From: JAZPYZ01 sp045544455
Lineage (GTDB): Bacteria; Bacillota; Clostridia; Oscillospirales; Acutalibacteraceae
Reading direction: 5' to 3'
Assembly: GCA_045544455.1 (NCBI GenBank)
Contig: JAZPYZ010000022.1
Coordinates: forward strand, 62,001-126,000
DNA length: 64,000 bases
Position 1 is the first letter of the stretch, and every line of letters starts with the position of its first letter. The notes beneath the pieces are model-generated. The model made no database searches. It was not told the DNA's origin and saw only the letters and a list, made by a program, of their open reading frames with translations. The translations under genes were made by a program, and so were the position numbers. This document shows positions 1 to 7,005 of the stretch, piece after piece.

Positions 1-1
1 G

Positions 2-1027
2 CGCCGCGCCCAAAACGGGGAAGAGATCACCATCGGCTTTATCGGTGGTTCAATCACCTATGGCTCGGGCATGATCGATAACGACGGCACGAACATGGAT
101 CGGTTCTCGGAACACGTACAAGCGTGGTTCCGGGAGAAGTTCCCAAACGCGGTGTGTAACCTGGTCAACGCCGGCCTGCCGGCGACCGGTTCACTCATCG
201 GCACTTTCCGCGCACCGACCGACCTGTTTGCCGCCAAACCCGATCTGGTCGTGATCGAATACGCGGTCAACGAAGGTGCCGATCACAGTTCGCAAGAATC
301 GACCGAAGCGTTGATCCGCAACGCGTTTGCGCTCGAAAACGATCCGGCAGTCATGTTGTTGTTTATGGCTACCAAAGGCGGTAACGGTTGGAACTCACAA
401 GACGGCAAAGCCGAACTCGGCCGGTACTACGATCTGCCGATGATCAGCTGGGCAGACGGAGTTCGACGCGCGTTTGCTCTGGGACTTGCCACGCCAGACG
501 ATTTCGACGCCGACGGCACCCACCCGAACAAAAACGGACATGCCGCCGTCAGTCAGTTTATCATCAACTATCTCGAGCAGGTGTACGCCTCGCTCGATAC
601 CGCGCCGACCGAAACGCCGGCCGTTCCCGAACCGTTATACAGCGACGATCTGCGGTACGTAAAAGCGTTGTCGTCCGCTAATTTTGCGCCGTCATCGCTC
701 GGCAGTTTCTTGATCAGCGATAACGCCTGCATGTATGAACAGTTTAAACAAGGATGGACGGTCAACGGCGGCAGCGAACCGTTTGTGTTCGAATGCGAGG
801 CCAAACGGGTATATATCCCGTACCAACGGTCCACCTCGTCCAACGGCGTGGTACAAGTAACGGTCAACGGCGTTCCGGTCAAACTGCTCGAAGCCAAAGC
901 CGCCTCGTATAACCAACTCGGCGCGGCGCTGGTGTTTGAATCGGATACCACGAAAAAGGTGACCGTCGAACTCAAGCTCGTCAGCGGTTCGTCGTTCCAA
1001 CTGTCCGGCATCTGGCTGGCTTATTGA
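2..1027 (+). CDS. SGNH/GDSL-family hydrolase, 5' end outside window
   Basis: The reading frame is open from the window edge, so the N-terminus is missing; 341 residues are visible. It begins within a block-I motif (GGSITYGSG, nucleophile Ser in the GGS) and has a late DGTHPNKNGH block with the catalytic Asp and His, so an SGNH-fold esterase/lipase-type hydrolase is well supported. After the catalytic domain (about the first 190 visible residues) comes a Pro/Thr-rich link and a ~140-residue C-terminal region rich in beta-strand-type sequence that I do not recognise; it could bind carbohydrate. The substrate cannot be told, but carbohydrate or polysaccharide deacetylation is common for this architecture. 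A strong terminator follows 25 bases after the stop. Confidence 0.8.
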   Translation, partial: RRAQNGEEITIGFIGGSITYGSGMIDNDGTNMDRFSEHVQAWFREKFPNAVCNLVNAGLPATGSLIGTFRAPTDLFAAKPDLVVIEYAVNEGADHSSQESTEALIRNAFALENDPAVMLLFMATKGGNGWNSQDGKAELGRYYDLPMISWADGVRRAFALGLATPDDFDADGTHPNKNGHAAVSQFIINYLEQVYASLDTAPTETPAVPEPLYSDDLRYVKALSSANFAPSSLGSFLISDNACMYEQFKQGWTVNGGSEPFVFECEAKRVYIPYQRSTSSNGVVQVTVNGVPVKLLEAKAASYNQLGAALVFESDTTKKVTVELKLVSGSSFQLSGIWLAY

Positions 1028-1051
1028 TCGGATACCTTAACCGATAACGTA

Positions 1052-1088
1052 AACCCCCTGCGGAAACGCCGCAGGGGGTTGTTGTGTT
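1052..1088 (+). terminator. Rho-independent terminator after SGNH gene
   Basis: AACCCCCTGCGG is followed by a short loop, the matching CCGCAGGGGGTT arm and a T-rich tail. It ends the SGNH hydrolase transcript. Confidence 0.85.
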
Positions 1089-1097
1089 TGTCGACGG

Positions 1098-1126
1098 TTG
1101 CGATACGCCGGCAAACGTGGTATACT
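1098..1126 (+). promoter_or_regulatory. Sigma-A-type promoter of flavoprotein gene
   Basis: TTGCGA at 1098-1103, a 17-base spacer and TATACT at 1121-1126, 42 bases before the chosen start codon. Confidence 0.6.
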
Positions 1127-1167
1127 GTGGTTTGTAAAAGACGTTTCCACCGGAAAGGATGATACAG

Positions 1168-1785
1168 ATGAAGATTTTGATGATCAACGGCAGTCCACGC
1201 GCCAACAGCAACACCGGTATTGCCCTGTCGGAAATGGCACAGGTGTTTGCCAAACACGGGATCGATACCGAAATCGTACAGGTCGGTGGCGAAGAGATTC
1301 GCGGTTGTTTGGGATGTGGCTACTGTTTTAAAAACGGCCGTTGCGTCATCGACGATCTCGTCAACCAACTCGCCGAAAAGTTTGAGGCGTGTGACGGATT
1401 GGTGATCGGCAGTCCGGTCTATTATGCCGCCGCCAACGGCACGTTGGTCTCGTTGCTCGACCGCCTGTTTTACAGTACGCCGTTCAACAAAACCATGAAA
1501 GTCGGTGCGGCAGTCGCGGTCGCACGGCGCGGCGGTTGTTCCGCCACCTTTGATCAACTCAACAAATATTTCACCATCGCCGGCATGCCGGTCGCGTCCA
1601 GCCAGTACTGGAACAGCGTACACGGCCGCAAGGTAGGGGAGGCGTCCGCCGACGCCGAAGGCCTGCAAACCATGCGCACCCTGGCCGAAAACATGGCGTT
1701 TTTGGTCAAAAGCATTGCACTCGGCAAACAAGCCTTTGGCCTGCCCGAAAAAGAGCCCTGGCAGATGACCAACTTTATCCGCTGA
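1168..1785 (+). CDS. NADPH-dependent FMN reductase / iron-sulfur flavoprotein-like
   Basis: Flavodoxin-fold protein of about 205 residues. The N-terminal MKILMINGSPRANSNT is the FMN-phosphate-binding loop, and IGSPVYYAAANG is the second flavin loop. A CLGCGYCFKNGRC cysteine cluster around residues 46-58 resembles the Fe-S or redox cysteines of Isf-like flavoproteins, which carry electrons between ferredoxin-type donors and unknown acceptors. The ATG at 1168 is preferred over one at 1159, because the GGAAAGG ribosome site (1152-1158) abuts the earlier ATG but lies 9 bases before the later one. The gene stands alone between terminators, so context gives no substrate. It could equally be a quinone or azo-type reductase. 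Confidence 0.8.
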   Translation: MKILMINGSPRANSNTGIALSEMAQVFAKHGIDTEIVQVGGEEIRGCLGCGYCFKNGRCVIDDLVNQLAEKFEACDGLVIGSPVYYAAANGTLVSLLDRLFYSTPFNKTMKVGAAVAVARRGGCSATFDQLNKYFTIAGMPVASSQYWNSVHGRKVGEASADAEGLQTMRTLAENMAFLVKSIALGKQAFGLPEKEPWQMTNFIR

Positions 1786-1791
1786 TTCATT

Positions 1792-1830
1792 AAAAAAGCG
1801 TCTGACGCTTTTTGCGACAGACGCTTTTTT
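1792..1830. terminator. Bidirectional terminator
   Basis: AAAAAAGCGTCTG and CAGACGCTTTTTT arms face each other. The hairpin sits between the flavoprotein gene (+) and the tRNA-like sequences (-) and has A/T runs on both sides, so it can serve both strands. Confidence 0.8.
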
Positions 1831-1968
1831 GGCACCCCCTGCGAGAATCGAACTCACAACGGCCCCTTAGGAGGGGGCTGTTCATACGGCGAAGCCGTAT
1901 CAAGGTTCTCTCAGCCGTCCGGGACCCTTTGTCCCGGAGACGGCGTGAGGTTCTTATATCCATTTAAC
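1830..1968 (-). pseudogene. Broken tRNA-Arg(CCT) copy with 71-nt structured insert
   Basis: Read on the minus strand, positions 1882-1830 are identical to the last 53 bases of the intact tRNA-Arg at 2008-2082 (anticodon arm, T arm, acceptor 3' strand, CCA). Positions 1968-1954 match the D-arm part (15 bases). Between them is a 71-base insert (1883-1953) made of two hairpins. The 5' acceptor strand is missing and replaced by the flank of a terminator-like hairpin. It therefore cannot fold as a normal tRNA. Such partial tRNA copies usually come from integration at a tRNA 3' end or from local duplication. I call it a pseudogene, but a processed or structured RNA cannot be excluded. Confidence 0.7.
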
Positions 1969-1969
1969 G

Positions 1970-2007
1970 AAACAAGCCGCCCCTCGATGGGCCGGCTTGT
2001 TTTCTTT
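1970..2007. terminator. Hairpin between the tRNA copies
   Basis: Arms AAACAAGCCG and CGGCTTGTTT with an inner CCC/GGG stem. The plus strand has a good T tract (TTTTCTTTT), the minus strand a weaker one. It may end the intact tRNA transcript (minus) or a short plus-strand RNA covering the insert. Confidence 0.55.
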
Positions 2008-2082
2008 TGGCACCCCCTGCGAGAATCGAACTCACAACGGCCCCTTAGGAGGGGGCTGTTATATCCATTTAACTAAAGGGGC
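2008..2082 (-). tRNA. tRNA-Arg (anticodon CCT)
   Basis: A 75-base cloverleaf on the minus strand. The acceptor arm is GCCCCTT paired with AGGGGGT (G1:U72 wobble). The D stem is GTTA/TAAC and the anticodon stem GCCCC/GGGGC with loop CTCCTAA, giving anticodon CCT (reads AGG, Arg). The variable region is four bases, the T arm is GTGAG/CTCGC with loop TTCGATT, the discriminator is G, and CCA is encoded. It has its own strong promoter and is divergent from tagD. Confidence 0.93.
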
Positions 2083-2095
2083 GTTTACGCGTATC

Positions 2096-2125
2096 AGTAT
2101 ACCGCAACCCTCTACCGCTTGTCAA
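2096..2125 (-). promoter_or_regulatory. Promoter of tRNA-Arg
   Basis: On the minus strand, TTGACA (2125-2120), an 18-base spacer and TATACT (2101-2096). The -10 box lies 13 bases before the mature tRNA 5' end. Confidence 0.8.
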
Positions 2126-2135
2126 TAAACACCGG

Positions 2136-2163
2136 TTGACAAAATAGGCGTTCATGGTATAAT
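2136..2163 (+). promoter_or_regulatory. Promoter of tagD-like gene
   Basis: TTGACA (2136-2141), a 16-base spacer and TATAAT (2158-2163), followed by a ~55-base leader before the ATG at 2226. Confidence 0.8.
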
Positions 2164-2225
2164 ATTCACGGAATTGCGCGCAGCTTTTTGGGCTGACGCC
2201 AAGTTTTGAAAACGAGGTGACTTTT

Positions 2226-2612
2226 ATGAAACGCGTCATTACCTACGGTACGTTTGACCTGCTTCATTACGGACACATCAACCTGCTTAAACGCGCGAAA
2301 GCGCTTGGTGATTATTTGATCGTGGTGCTCTCGACCGACGAGTTTAACTGGAACGAGAAACAGAAAAAATGCTATTTCTCGTACGAGAAACGCAAAATGT
2401 TGCTCGAAGCGATCCGGTACGTCGATCTGGTCATTCCGGAAGAATCGTGGGACCAAAAACGGTCGGACGTCAAAGAATACCACATCGACACCTTCGTCAT
2501 GGGCGACGATTGGAGAGGCAAGTTTGATTTCCTGTCCGATCTGTGCGAAGTGGTATATCTCGAGCGTACCCCCGAAATCTCCACCACCCAAATCAAACAG
2601 GATCTGAAATGA
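2226..2612 (+). CDS. tagD: Glycerol-3-phosphate cytidylyltransferase
   Basis: 128 residues, the usual length for TagD/GCT. It catalyses CTP + glycerol-3-phosphate to CDP-glycerol + PPi, the activated glycerol donor for teichoic acids or other glycerol-phosphate surface polymers. The nucleotidyltransferase signature GTFDLLHYGHINLL (residues ~6-19) carries the HxGH motif, and the ISTTQI motif near residue 119 completes the CTP site. The ATG at 2226 is chosen because CGAGGTGA lies 5 bases upstream; an in-frame GTG at 2217 sits inside that site. No polymerase or teichoic acid gene is adjacent, so the product's use is not shown here. The gene is monocistronic, with its own promoter and terminator. 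Confidence 0.9.
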   Translation: MKRVITYGTFDLLHYGHINLLKRAKALGDYLIVVLSTDEFNWNEKQKKCYFSYEKRKMLLEAIRYVDLVIPEESWDQKRSDVKEYHIDTFVMGDDWRGKFDFLSDLCEVVYLERTPEISTTQIKQDLK

Positions 2613-2625
2613 TCGAACACAACCT

Positions 2626-2660
2626 GCCGCCGGATTTTCGCGAATTCGGCGGCTTTTTCT
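2626..2660 (+). terminator. Terminator of tagD
   Basis: GCCGCCG and CGGCGGC arms at 2626-2632 and 2647-2653, followed by TTTTTCTTT. Confidence 0.8.
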
Positions 2661-2692
2661 TTCCGTTTACAGGGATTACCAACAGAAAATGG

Positions 2693-2721
2693 TTGCCTTT
2701 TACGCGCTTTTGCCTTATAAT
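2693..2721 (+). promoter_or_regulatory. Promoter of YerB-like lipoprotein gene
   Basis: TTGCCT (2693-2698), a 17-base spacer and TATAAT (2716-2721), with a strong AAGGAGG ribosome site downstream at ~2750. Confidence 0.7.
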
Positions 2722-2763
2722 GGATGATAACAGAGATCCCTTTCATCCTAAGGAGGTTATTTT

Positions 2764-3825
2764 ATGTCTATTCGCAAACTCGGCGCGTTATTGTGCGCGG
2801 TTCTGATGATCGTAACCTGTGTCGGTTGCGCACCCGAACCCGTTAACGTCGACAAGGACAAGCTCACCTTAGCTACCACTACCACTACGACCACGCGGCC
2901 GATTGTTCAAGACGGAACCTATAACCCTCTGACCGGTGAATACGATATTACTGATGGGGCCGGCACCCGTCCGGTCGCGTTGATGATCGGTAACAACGAT
3001 AAATCCCGTCCGCAATACGGCATCGACCAAGCCGACCTGATCGTCGAAATGGAAACCGAAGGCGGCATCACCCGTTTGATGGCGGTGTTTACCGGCGCCG
3101 AACAAATACCGGCTCAGATCGGGCCGAACCGTAGCGCACGTACCCCGTTTGTCAAGATCGCCACCGCGTTGGACGCGATCTATTCGCATGCCGGCGGCAG
3201 TGAACCGGCCAAAGCGTTGCTCGCGACCAAGATCATCGACGAAATCGATGCGTTGGGCTATGACGGCACGGCCTATTGGCGCGATGCCGGTCTGCGCGCC
3301 AGCAAAGGGTTGGAATACAGTATGATGACCAGTGGCGAAAACATCGCCGGCATCATCCAAAAACAAGGGTTCCGCACCACGACCGACCGGTTACCGCCGT
3401 ATGACTTTGCTACCCCGATCGGCACCAACGCCGGCGAAAAGGTTCAGGTCAAGTTCTCAACGGCGCAAACCATCTCGTTTGTCTACAACGCCGAAACCGG
3501 TACCTACACCAAATCCAACGGCACCCTCGCCAACGGATCCGAACATACCACCGCCGACGGCGGCGTGATTACCGCGAAAAACATCTTCGTTATCTACGCG
3601 AAGAAAGTGTCCGAAGGCAACGGCATCACCATCAGTTTTGATTTCGATAAAGGCGGTGCCGGCTGTGCGATCTCCGGCGGTAAAAGCCGCGAAATCACCT
3701 GGGAAATGTCCAACGACGGCCTGATCTTCCGCGAACAGAACGGTTCGGTCGCGGCGGCCGCTCCCGGCAAATCCTACATCTGCGTTGTCAGCAATGCGGT
3801 CAAGAATCCGCTGGTCCTGGAATAA
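2764..3825 (+). CDS. DUF3048 (YerB-like) lipoprotein
   Basis: 353 residues. An N-terminal signal peptide ends in a lipobox (VTCVGC, Cys at ~21), so the protein is probably lipid-anchored on the outer face of the membrane. A short Thr-rich linker (residues ~38-46) precedes the conserved DUF3048 domain. That domain has the family landmarks VALMIGN, RPQYGIDQADLIVE and GPNRSARTPFVKIA, with the second DUF3048 lobe toward the C-terminus. The molecular function of the family is not established; homologues are widespread in Firmicutes. It is monocistronic, with a very good AAGGAGG site and a terminator after the gene. Confidence 0.85.
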   Translation: MSIRKLGALLCAVLMIVTCVGCAPEPVNVDKDKLTLATTTTTTTRPIVQDGTYNPLTGEYDITDGAGTRPVALMIGNNDKSRPQYGIDQADLIVEMETEGGITRLMAVFTGAEQIPAQIGPNRSARTPFVKIATALDAIYSHAGGSEPAKALLATKIIDEIDALGYDGTAYWRDAGLRASKGLEYSMMTSGENIAGIIQKQGFRTTTDRLPPYDFATPIGTNAGEKVQVKFSTAQTISFVYNAETGTYTKSNGTLANGSEHTTADGGVITAKNIFVIYAKKVSEGNGITISFDFDKGGAGCAISGGKSREITWEMSNDGLIFREQNGSVAAAAPGKSYICVVSNAVKNPLVLE

Positions 3826-3834
3826 TCCACACAT

Positions 3835-3873
3835 AAAAAAGCACCCTCGATCTCGGTCGAGGGTGCTTTTTTA
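3835..3873. terminator. Bidirectional terminator, lipoprotein gene / deoR-type gene
   Basis: AAAAAAGCACCCTCGA and TCGAGGGTGCTTTTTT arms lie between two convergent genes. Confidence 0.9.
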
Positions 3874-3883
3874 TGCGGTTATA

Positions 3884-4585
3884 TCATTCGGTATCGGTGA
3901 TCACCGCGGTCAGATCGTCTACGGTACACAGCGTATTCAAATACACGTGTCCCACCTTGCTTTGATCGCACAACAAATAGGTCTCGCGCGCTTGTTTCAT
4001 CATGATCCGGCGAATGTTATTCTCCATGATCGACGAATCGGTCACGCGCCCGTCTTCACCCAATCCCCGACAGGAGAAAAACGCCGCATCGGCGTTATAC
4101 CGCGCGAGCGTGCGCTCGGCATCCGGCCCAATATATGAATAGGATTCCACCGCCATTTCGCCCCCGATACACAAGGTTCGTACCCCCATCGTCGCTAGTT
4201 CGAGTGCGGTTTTCGCCCCCGACGTGATAACAAACACATTTTTGCGATCACGCAGATACGGCACCAAACACCGCGCCGACGTCGACGCGTCCAACATGAT
4301 CACCTGTCCGTCCCGAATCAACGAAGCCGCCTGCCGGGCCATGGTATGTTTCGCCGCCGCGTTTTCGATATCCCGGATCGCCATCGGCACCCGTCGGTCG
4401 GGCGCACTCGCTCTCAGCGATACCCGGCCGCGCCGCCACTCCACCCAGTTTTTCTCTTTCAGTTGCAACAGATCTCGCCGCACCGTCGGTTCGCTGATAA
4501 ACAACCGCCGCGCCAACTGCGCCACCGTTTGTTCGCCGTCCGCCAACACGCGCAGATACTGTTCTTCCCGTTGATAAATCGACAT
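3884..4585 (-). CDS. DeoR-family transcriptional regulator
   Basis: 233 residues. The N-terminal DeoR-type winged helix (residues ~3-58) includes the recognition-helix stretch LFISEPTVRRDLLQL. The C-terminal DeoRC sensor domain (~75-233) has the phosphosugar-isomerase-like fold motifs ITSGAKTALEL and CIGGEM. Such regulators bind sugar phosphates and usually repress a neighbouring catabolic gene. It is transcribed divergently from the glycerol-1-phosphate dehydrogenase gene, 134 bases away, and probably controls it; its ligand may be a glycerol- or pentose-phosphate (inference). The ATG at 4585 has AAGGTG 5 bases upstream; a TTG at 4600 is in frame but overlaps that site. Confidence 0.85.
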   Translation of the reverse strand: MSIYQREEQYLRVLADGEQTVAQLARRLFISEPTVRRDLLQLKEKNWVEWRRGRVSLRASAPDRRVPMAIRDIENAAAKHTMARQAASLIRDGQVIMLDASTSARCLVPYLRDRKNVFVITSGAKTALELATMGVRTLCIGGEMAVESYSYIGPDAERTLARYNADAAFFSCRGLGEDGRVTDSSIMENNIRRIMMKQARETYLLCDQSKVGHVYLNTLCTVDDLTAVITDTE

Positions 4586-4660
4586 GCGATCACCTTTCAA
4601 TCATCTTTTGAGGTTATTATAATCAAAAAACGATTGTTTTGTCAATGTTTTGATAAGTTC

Positions 4661-4688
4661 TTGACGAATTTGAGCGAACGCGTATAAT
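4661..4688 (+). promoter_or_regulatory. Promoter of glycerol-1-phosphate dehydrogenase gene
   Basis: TTGACG (4661-4666), a 16-base spacer and TATAAT (4683-4688). The upstream 4619-4660 region is A/T-rich and contains two related TTGTTTTG-like and ATGTTTTG-like words that could be DeoR operator half sites; this is a guess from spacing alone. Confidence 0.7.
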
Positions 4689-4719
4689 GAAGATAGATTC
4701 TCGAAAGGTGGTCTTTTGT

Positions 4720-6063
4720 ATGGGTTTAGACGTATTATATAACATGAACGGACGGGTTTGTGCTTGTGGCAAAACCCACGTGTTACCGGTCAAACATATT
4801 GAGGTGGGCAAGGGCGTTGTGGCGAAATTGCCGGCCTTGGCCAAAGAATACGGCGCGACCAAGGTGTTTGTGTTGTCGGATATCAACACCTATCGCGTAG
4901 CAGGGGAAACGGTCTGCCGTTTGCTGGAACAAAACGGCATCGCGTACACCTCGTATTCGTTACAGGAAAACCAACCCGAACCCGATGAAAAAAGCGTCGG
5001 TTCGGTGATCATGCATTACGATGTCGCCTGTGATCTGATCGTTACGGTGGGATCGGGCGTGCTCAACGATATCGGCAAGATCGTCAGCGCGATTTCGGGC
5101 AAACCGTATTTCGTGGTCGGCACCGCGCCGTCGATGGACGGGTACGCGTCGGGTTCGTCGTCGATGACGCGTGACGGGCTCAAAATGTCGCTGAATTCCC
5201 GTTGCCCGGACGTCGTTATCGGGGACACCGATATTTTGGCCACCGCACCCGACCACATGCTCAAATCGGGGTTGGGGGATATGCTGGCGAAGTACGTCAG
5301 TATCTGCGAATGGCGCATCGCGCATCTGCTGATCGGCGAATATTATTGTGAAGAGGTCGCCGACCTGGTTCGCTTGGCGCTCAAACGCTGCGTCGACAAC
5401 GCCGACGGGTTGCTCAAACGGGACGAAGCCGCCCTCGCGTCCGTGTTCGAAGGGCTTGTCATCGGCGGCGTGGCCATGGCCTATGCCGGTCTGTCGCGTC
5501 CGGCCTCGGGTGTCGAACACTATTTCTCCCACGTGTGGGATATGCGCGGCACCTCGTTCGGTACGAAGGTGGATCTGCACGGCATTCAATGCGCGATCGG
5601 CACCCTGCTCGCGGCCCAGTTGTACGAACGCATCCGCACCATCACGCCGGACAAGGAAAAAGCGCTCGCTTTTGCAAAATCGTTTGACGTAGAAGCATGG
5701 CACCGCGACCTGCACGAATTTCTCGGCGAAGGGGCGGTCAGCATGATCGCGTTGGAGAAAAAAGAGAAGAAATACGACGTCGAGCGCCACGCGGCGCGGT
5801 TGGATCGCATCCTCGAACATTGGAACGATATTTTGGCGATCATCGACGAAGAACTGCCGTCGGCGGCGGATATTGCGGCGTTGTTGGATGTGATTCAAGC
5901 GCCGAAAACCATGGCCGAAGCCGGTTTGGACGATTCGGTCCTGCCGATGACCTGGAAATCCACCAAAGATATCCGCGACAAATACGTGTTGTCCCGCCTG
6001 GCGTGGGACCTCGGCATCCTCGACGAACTGGCGCCGGTTGCCGGTTCAACCCCGTGGATGTAA
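4720..6063 (+). CDS. araM: sn-glycerol-1-phosphate dehydrogenase (AraM/EgsA family)
   Basis: 447 residues. It is an iron-containing-alcohol-dehydrogenase-fold protein that would reduce dihydroxyacetone phosphate to sn-glycerol-1-phosphate with NAD(P)H. Family landmarks are VTVGSGVLNDIGKI (nucleotide site), GTAPSMDGYAS, the metal-binding EHYFSHVWDM histidines and HGIQCAIGTL. An N-terminal CACGKTH stretch is usual in this family. The ATG at 4720 is chosen for its GAAAGGTGG site 8 bases upstream; an in-frame ATG at 4687 overlaps the -10 box. Bacterial AraM homologues produce G1P for a dephosphorylated glycolipid precursor or act near arabinose genes. Here the only partner is the divergent DeoR regulator, so the pathway is open. 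Confidence 0.85.
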   Translation: MGLDVLYNMNGRVCACGKTHVLPVKHIEVGKGVVAKLPALAKEYGATKVFVLSDINTYRVAGETVCRLLEQNGIAYTSYSLQENQPEPDEKSVGSVIMHYDVACDLIVTVGSGVLNDIGKIVSAISGKPYFVVGTAPSMDGYASGSSSMTRDGLKMSLNSRCPDVVIGDTDILATAPDHMLKSGLGDMLAKYVSICEWRIAHLLIGEYYCEEVADLVRLALKRCVDNADGLLKRDEAALASVFEGLVIGGVAMAYAGLSRPASGVEHYFSHVWDMRGTSFGTKVDLHGIQCAIGTLLAAQLYERIRTITPDKEKALAFAKSFDVEAWHRDLHEFLGEGAVSMIALEKKEKKYDVERHAARLDRILEHWNDILAIIDEELPSAADIAALLDVIQAPKTMAEAGLDDSVLPMTWKSTKDIRDKYVLSRLAWDLGILDELAPVAGSTPWM

Positions 6064-6082
6064 TTATCGTCTGTTAATGTAT

Positions 6083-6119
6083 AAAACGCCCCCGTTGCCA
6101 ATGGTAACGGGGGCGTTTT
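6083..6119 (+). terminator. Terminator of araM-like gene
   Basis: AAAACGCCCCCGTT and AACGGGGGCGTTTT arms separated by a 9-base loop. Confidence 0.9.
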
Positions 6120-6124
6120 GCGTC

Positions 6125-6154
6125 TTGCAATCGCGATAAGGGATATGGTATAAT
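6125..6154 (+). promoter_or_regulatory. Promoter of sugar isomerase-like gene
   Basis: TTGCAA (6125-6130), an 18-base spacer and TATAAT (6149-6154), 31 bases before the ATG. Confidence 0.7.
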
Positions 6155-6184
6155 AATCAAAACCGATGTAACGGAGGTTCTGTT

Positions 6185-6958
6185 ATGAAAAAAGAATTGA
6201 GTATACAACTGTGGAACGTGCGTGATCACATGAAAGATCCGGCGCAAACCGCCGAAACCTTTAAGGCGCTCGCGTCCTACGGCTTTACCGGCATTCAAAC
6301 CTACGACGCGCCGGCCGATCCGGACGGGTTTGCCGCCATGGCGCGCGAAGCCGGCTTACAGGTCATCGGCACCCACGTGGATATCAGCGTTTTGAAAGAT
6401 GTCGACCGCGCGGTCGCGATGCATAAAACCCTCGGCACCACCAATGCCGGCGTCGGCAACCTGCCGAACATGTGGAGTTTCAAACTCACGCCGGCCGACG
6501 TGGCAAATTTCATCGACGACGCCAACAAGGCCGCCGAACAACTCGCTAAACACGGGTTGCGGTTCACCTATCACCACCACGCGTACGAATTCGCCAAGAT
6601 CGACGGGCAAAACACCATCATGGATCTGTTGCTTAAAGAACTCGATCCGAAAAACACCGCTTTTGTGCTCGATACCTATTGGTTACAACTCGGGGGCGCG
6701 GATATTTTGGAATGGATCGACAAGGCGGCCGGCCGGTTGGATATCCTGCACCTGAAAGATCTGTGTATTCCGTTCAATACCAACGGCGCGCAAGTCACCG
6801 AACTCGGTGCCGGCAACCTGGATTTCCAAAAGATCGTTGCCGCGGCCGAAAAAGCCGGCGTCACCGACCTGTGCTACGAACAGGACGGCAACTTTGCGGT
6901 GGATGCGCTGGCGAGTGCCAAACAATCCGCCGACTATTTCTATCAACATCTGGTATAA
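6185..6958 (+). CDS. Sugar phosphate isomerase/epimerase-like TIM-barrel protein
   Basis: 257 residues, matching the xylose-isomerase-like / AP-endonuclease-2 TIM-barrel family. Conserved strand-end motifs are SIQLWNVRD at the N-terminus, GTHVDIS, FTYHHHAYEF (metal ligands), FVLDTYWLQLGGAD and DILHLKDL, with a final CYEQDG acidic ligand. These proteins bind a divalent metal and epimerise or isomerise sugars or inositol derivatives. The substrate cannot be read from sequence, and no sugar catabolic operon is adjacent. AACGGAGG lies 6 bases before the ATG. Transcription is monocistronic and converges on rsmG through a shared terminator. Confidence 0.85.
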   Translation: MKKELSIQLWNVRDHMKDPAQTAETFKALASYGFTGIQTYDAPADPDGFAAMAREAGLQVIGTHVDISVLKDVDRAVAMHKTLGTTNAGVGNLPNMWSFKLTPADVANFIDDANKAAEQLAKHGLRFTYHHHAYEFAKIDGQNTIMDLLLKELDPKNTAFVLDTYWLQLGGADILEWIDKAAGRLDILHLKDLCIPFNTNGAQVTELGAGNLDFQKIVAAAEKAGVTDLCYEQDGNFAVDALASAKQSADYFYQHLV

Positions 6959-6972
6959 TCGTTTTCATAAAC

Positions 6973-7003
6973 AAAGCCGTGTGTCGATTGACACACGGCT
7001 TTT
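6973..7003. terminator. Bidirectional terminator, isomerase-like gene / rsmG
   Basis: AAAGCCGTGTGTC and GACACACGGCTTTT arms with a GATT loop between convergent genes. Confidence 0.9.
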
Positions 7004-7005
7004 GG

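Noticed and set aside
1883..1953. TPP riboswitch fragment in the broken tRNA
   Set aside because: The minus strand has CTGAGA, but the partner pyrophosphate-binding helix and conserved GCGUAGGGA-type sequence are missing, and no thiamine gene is nearby.
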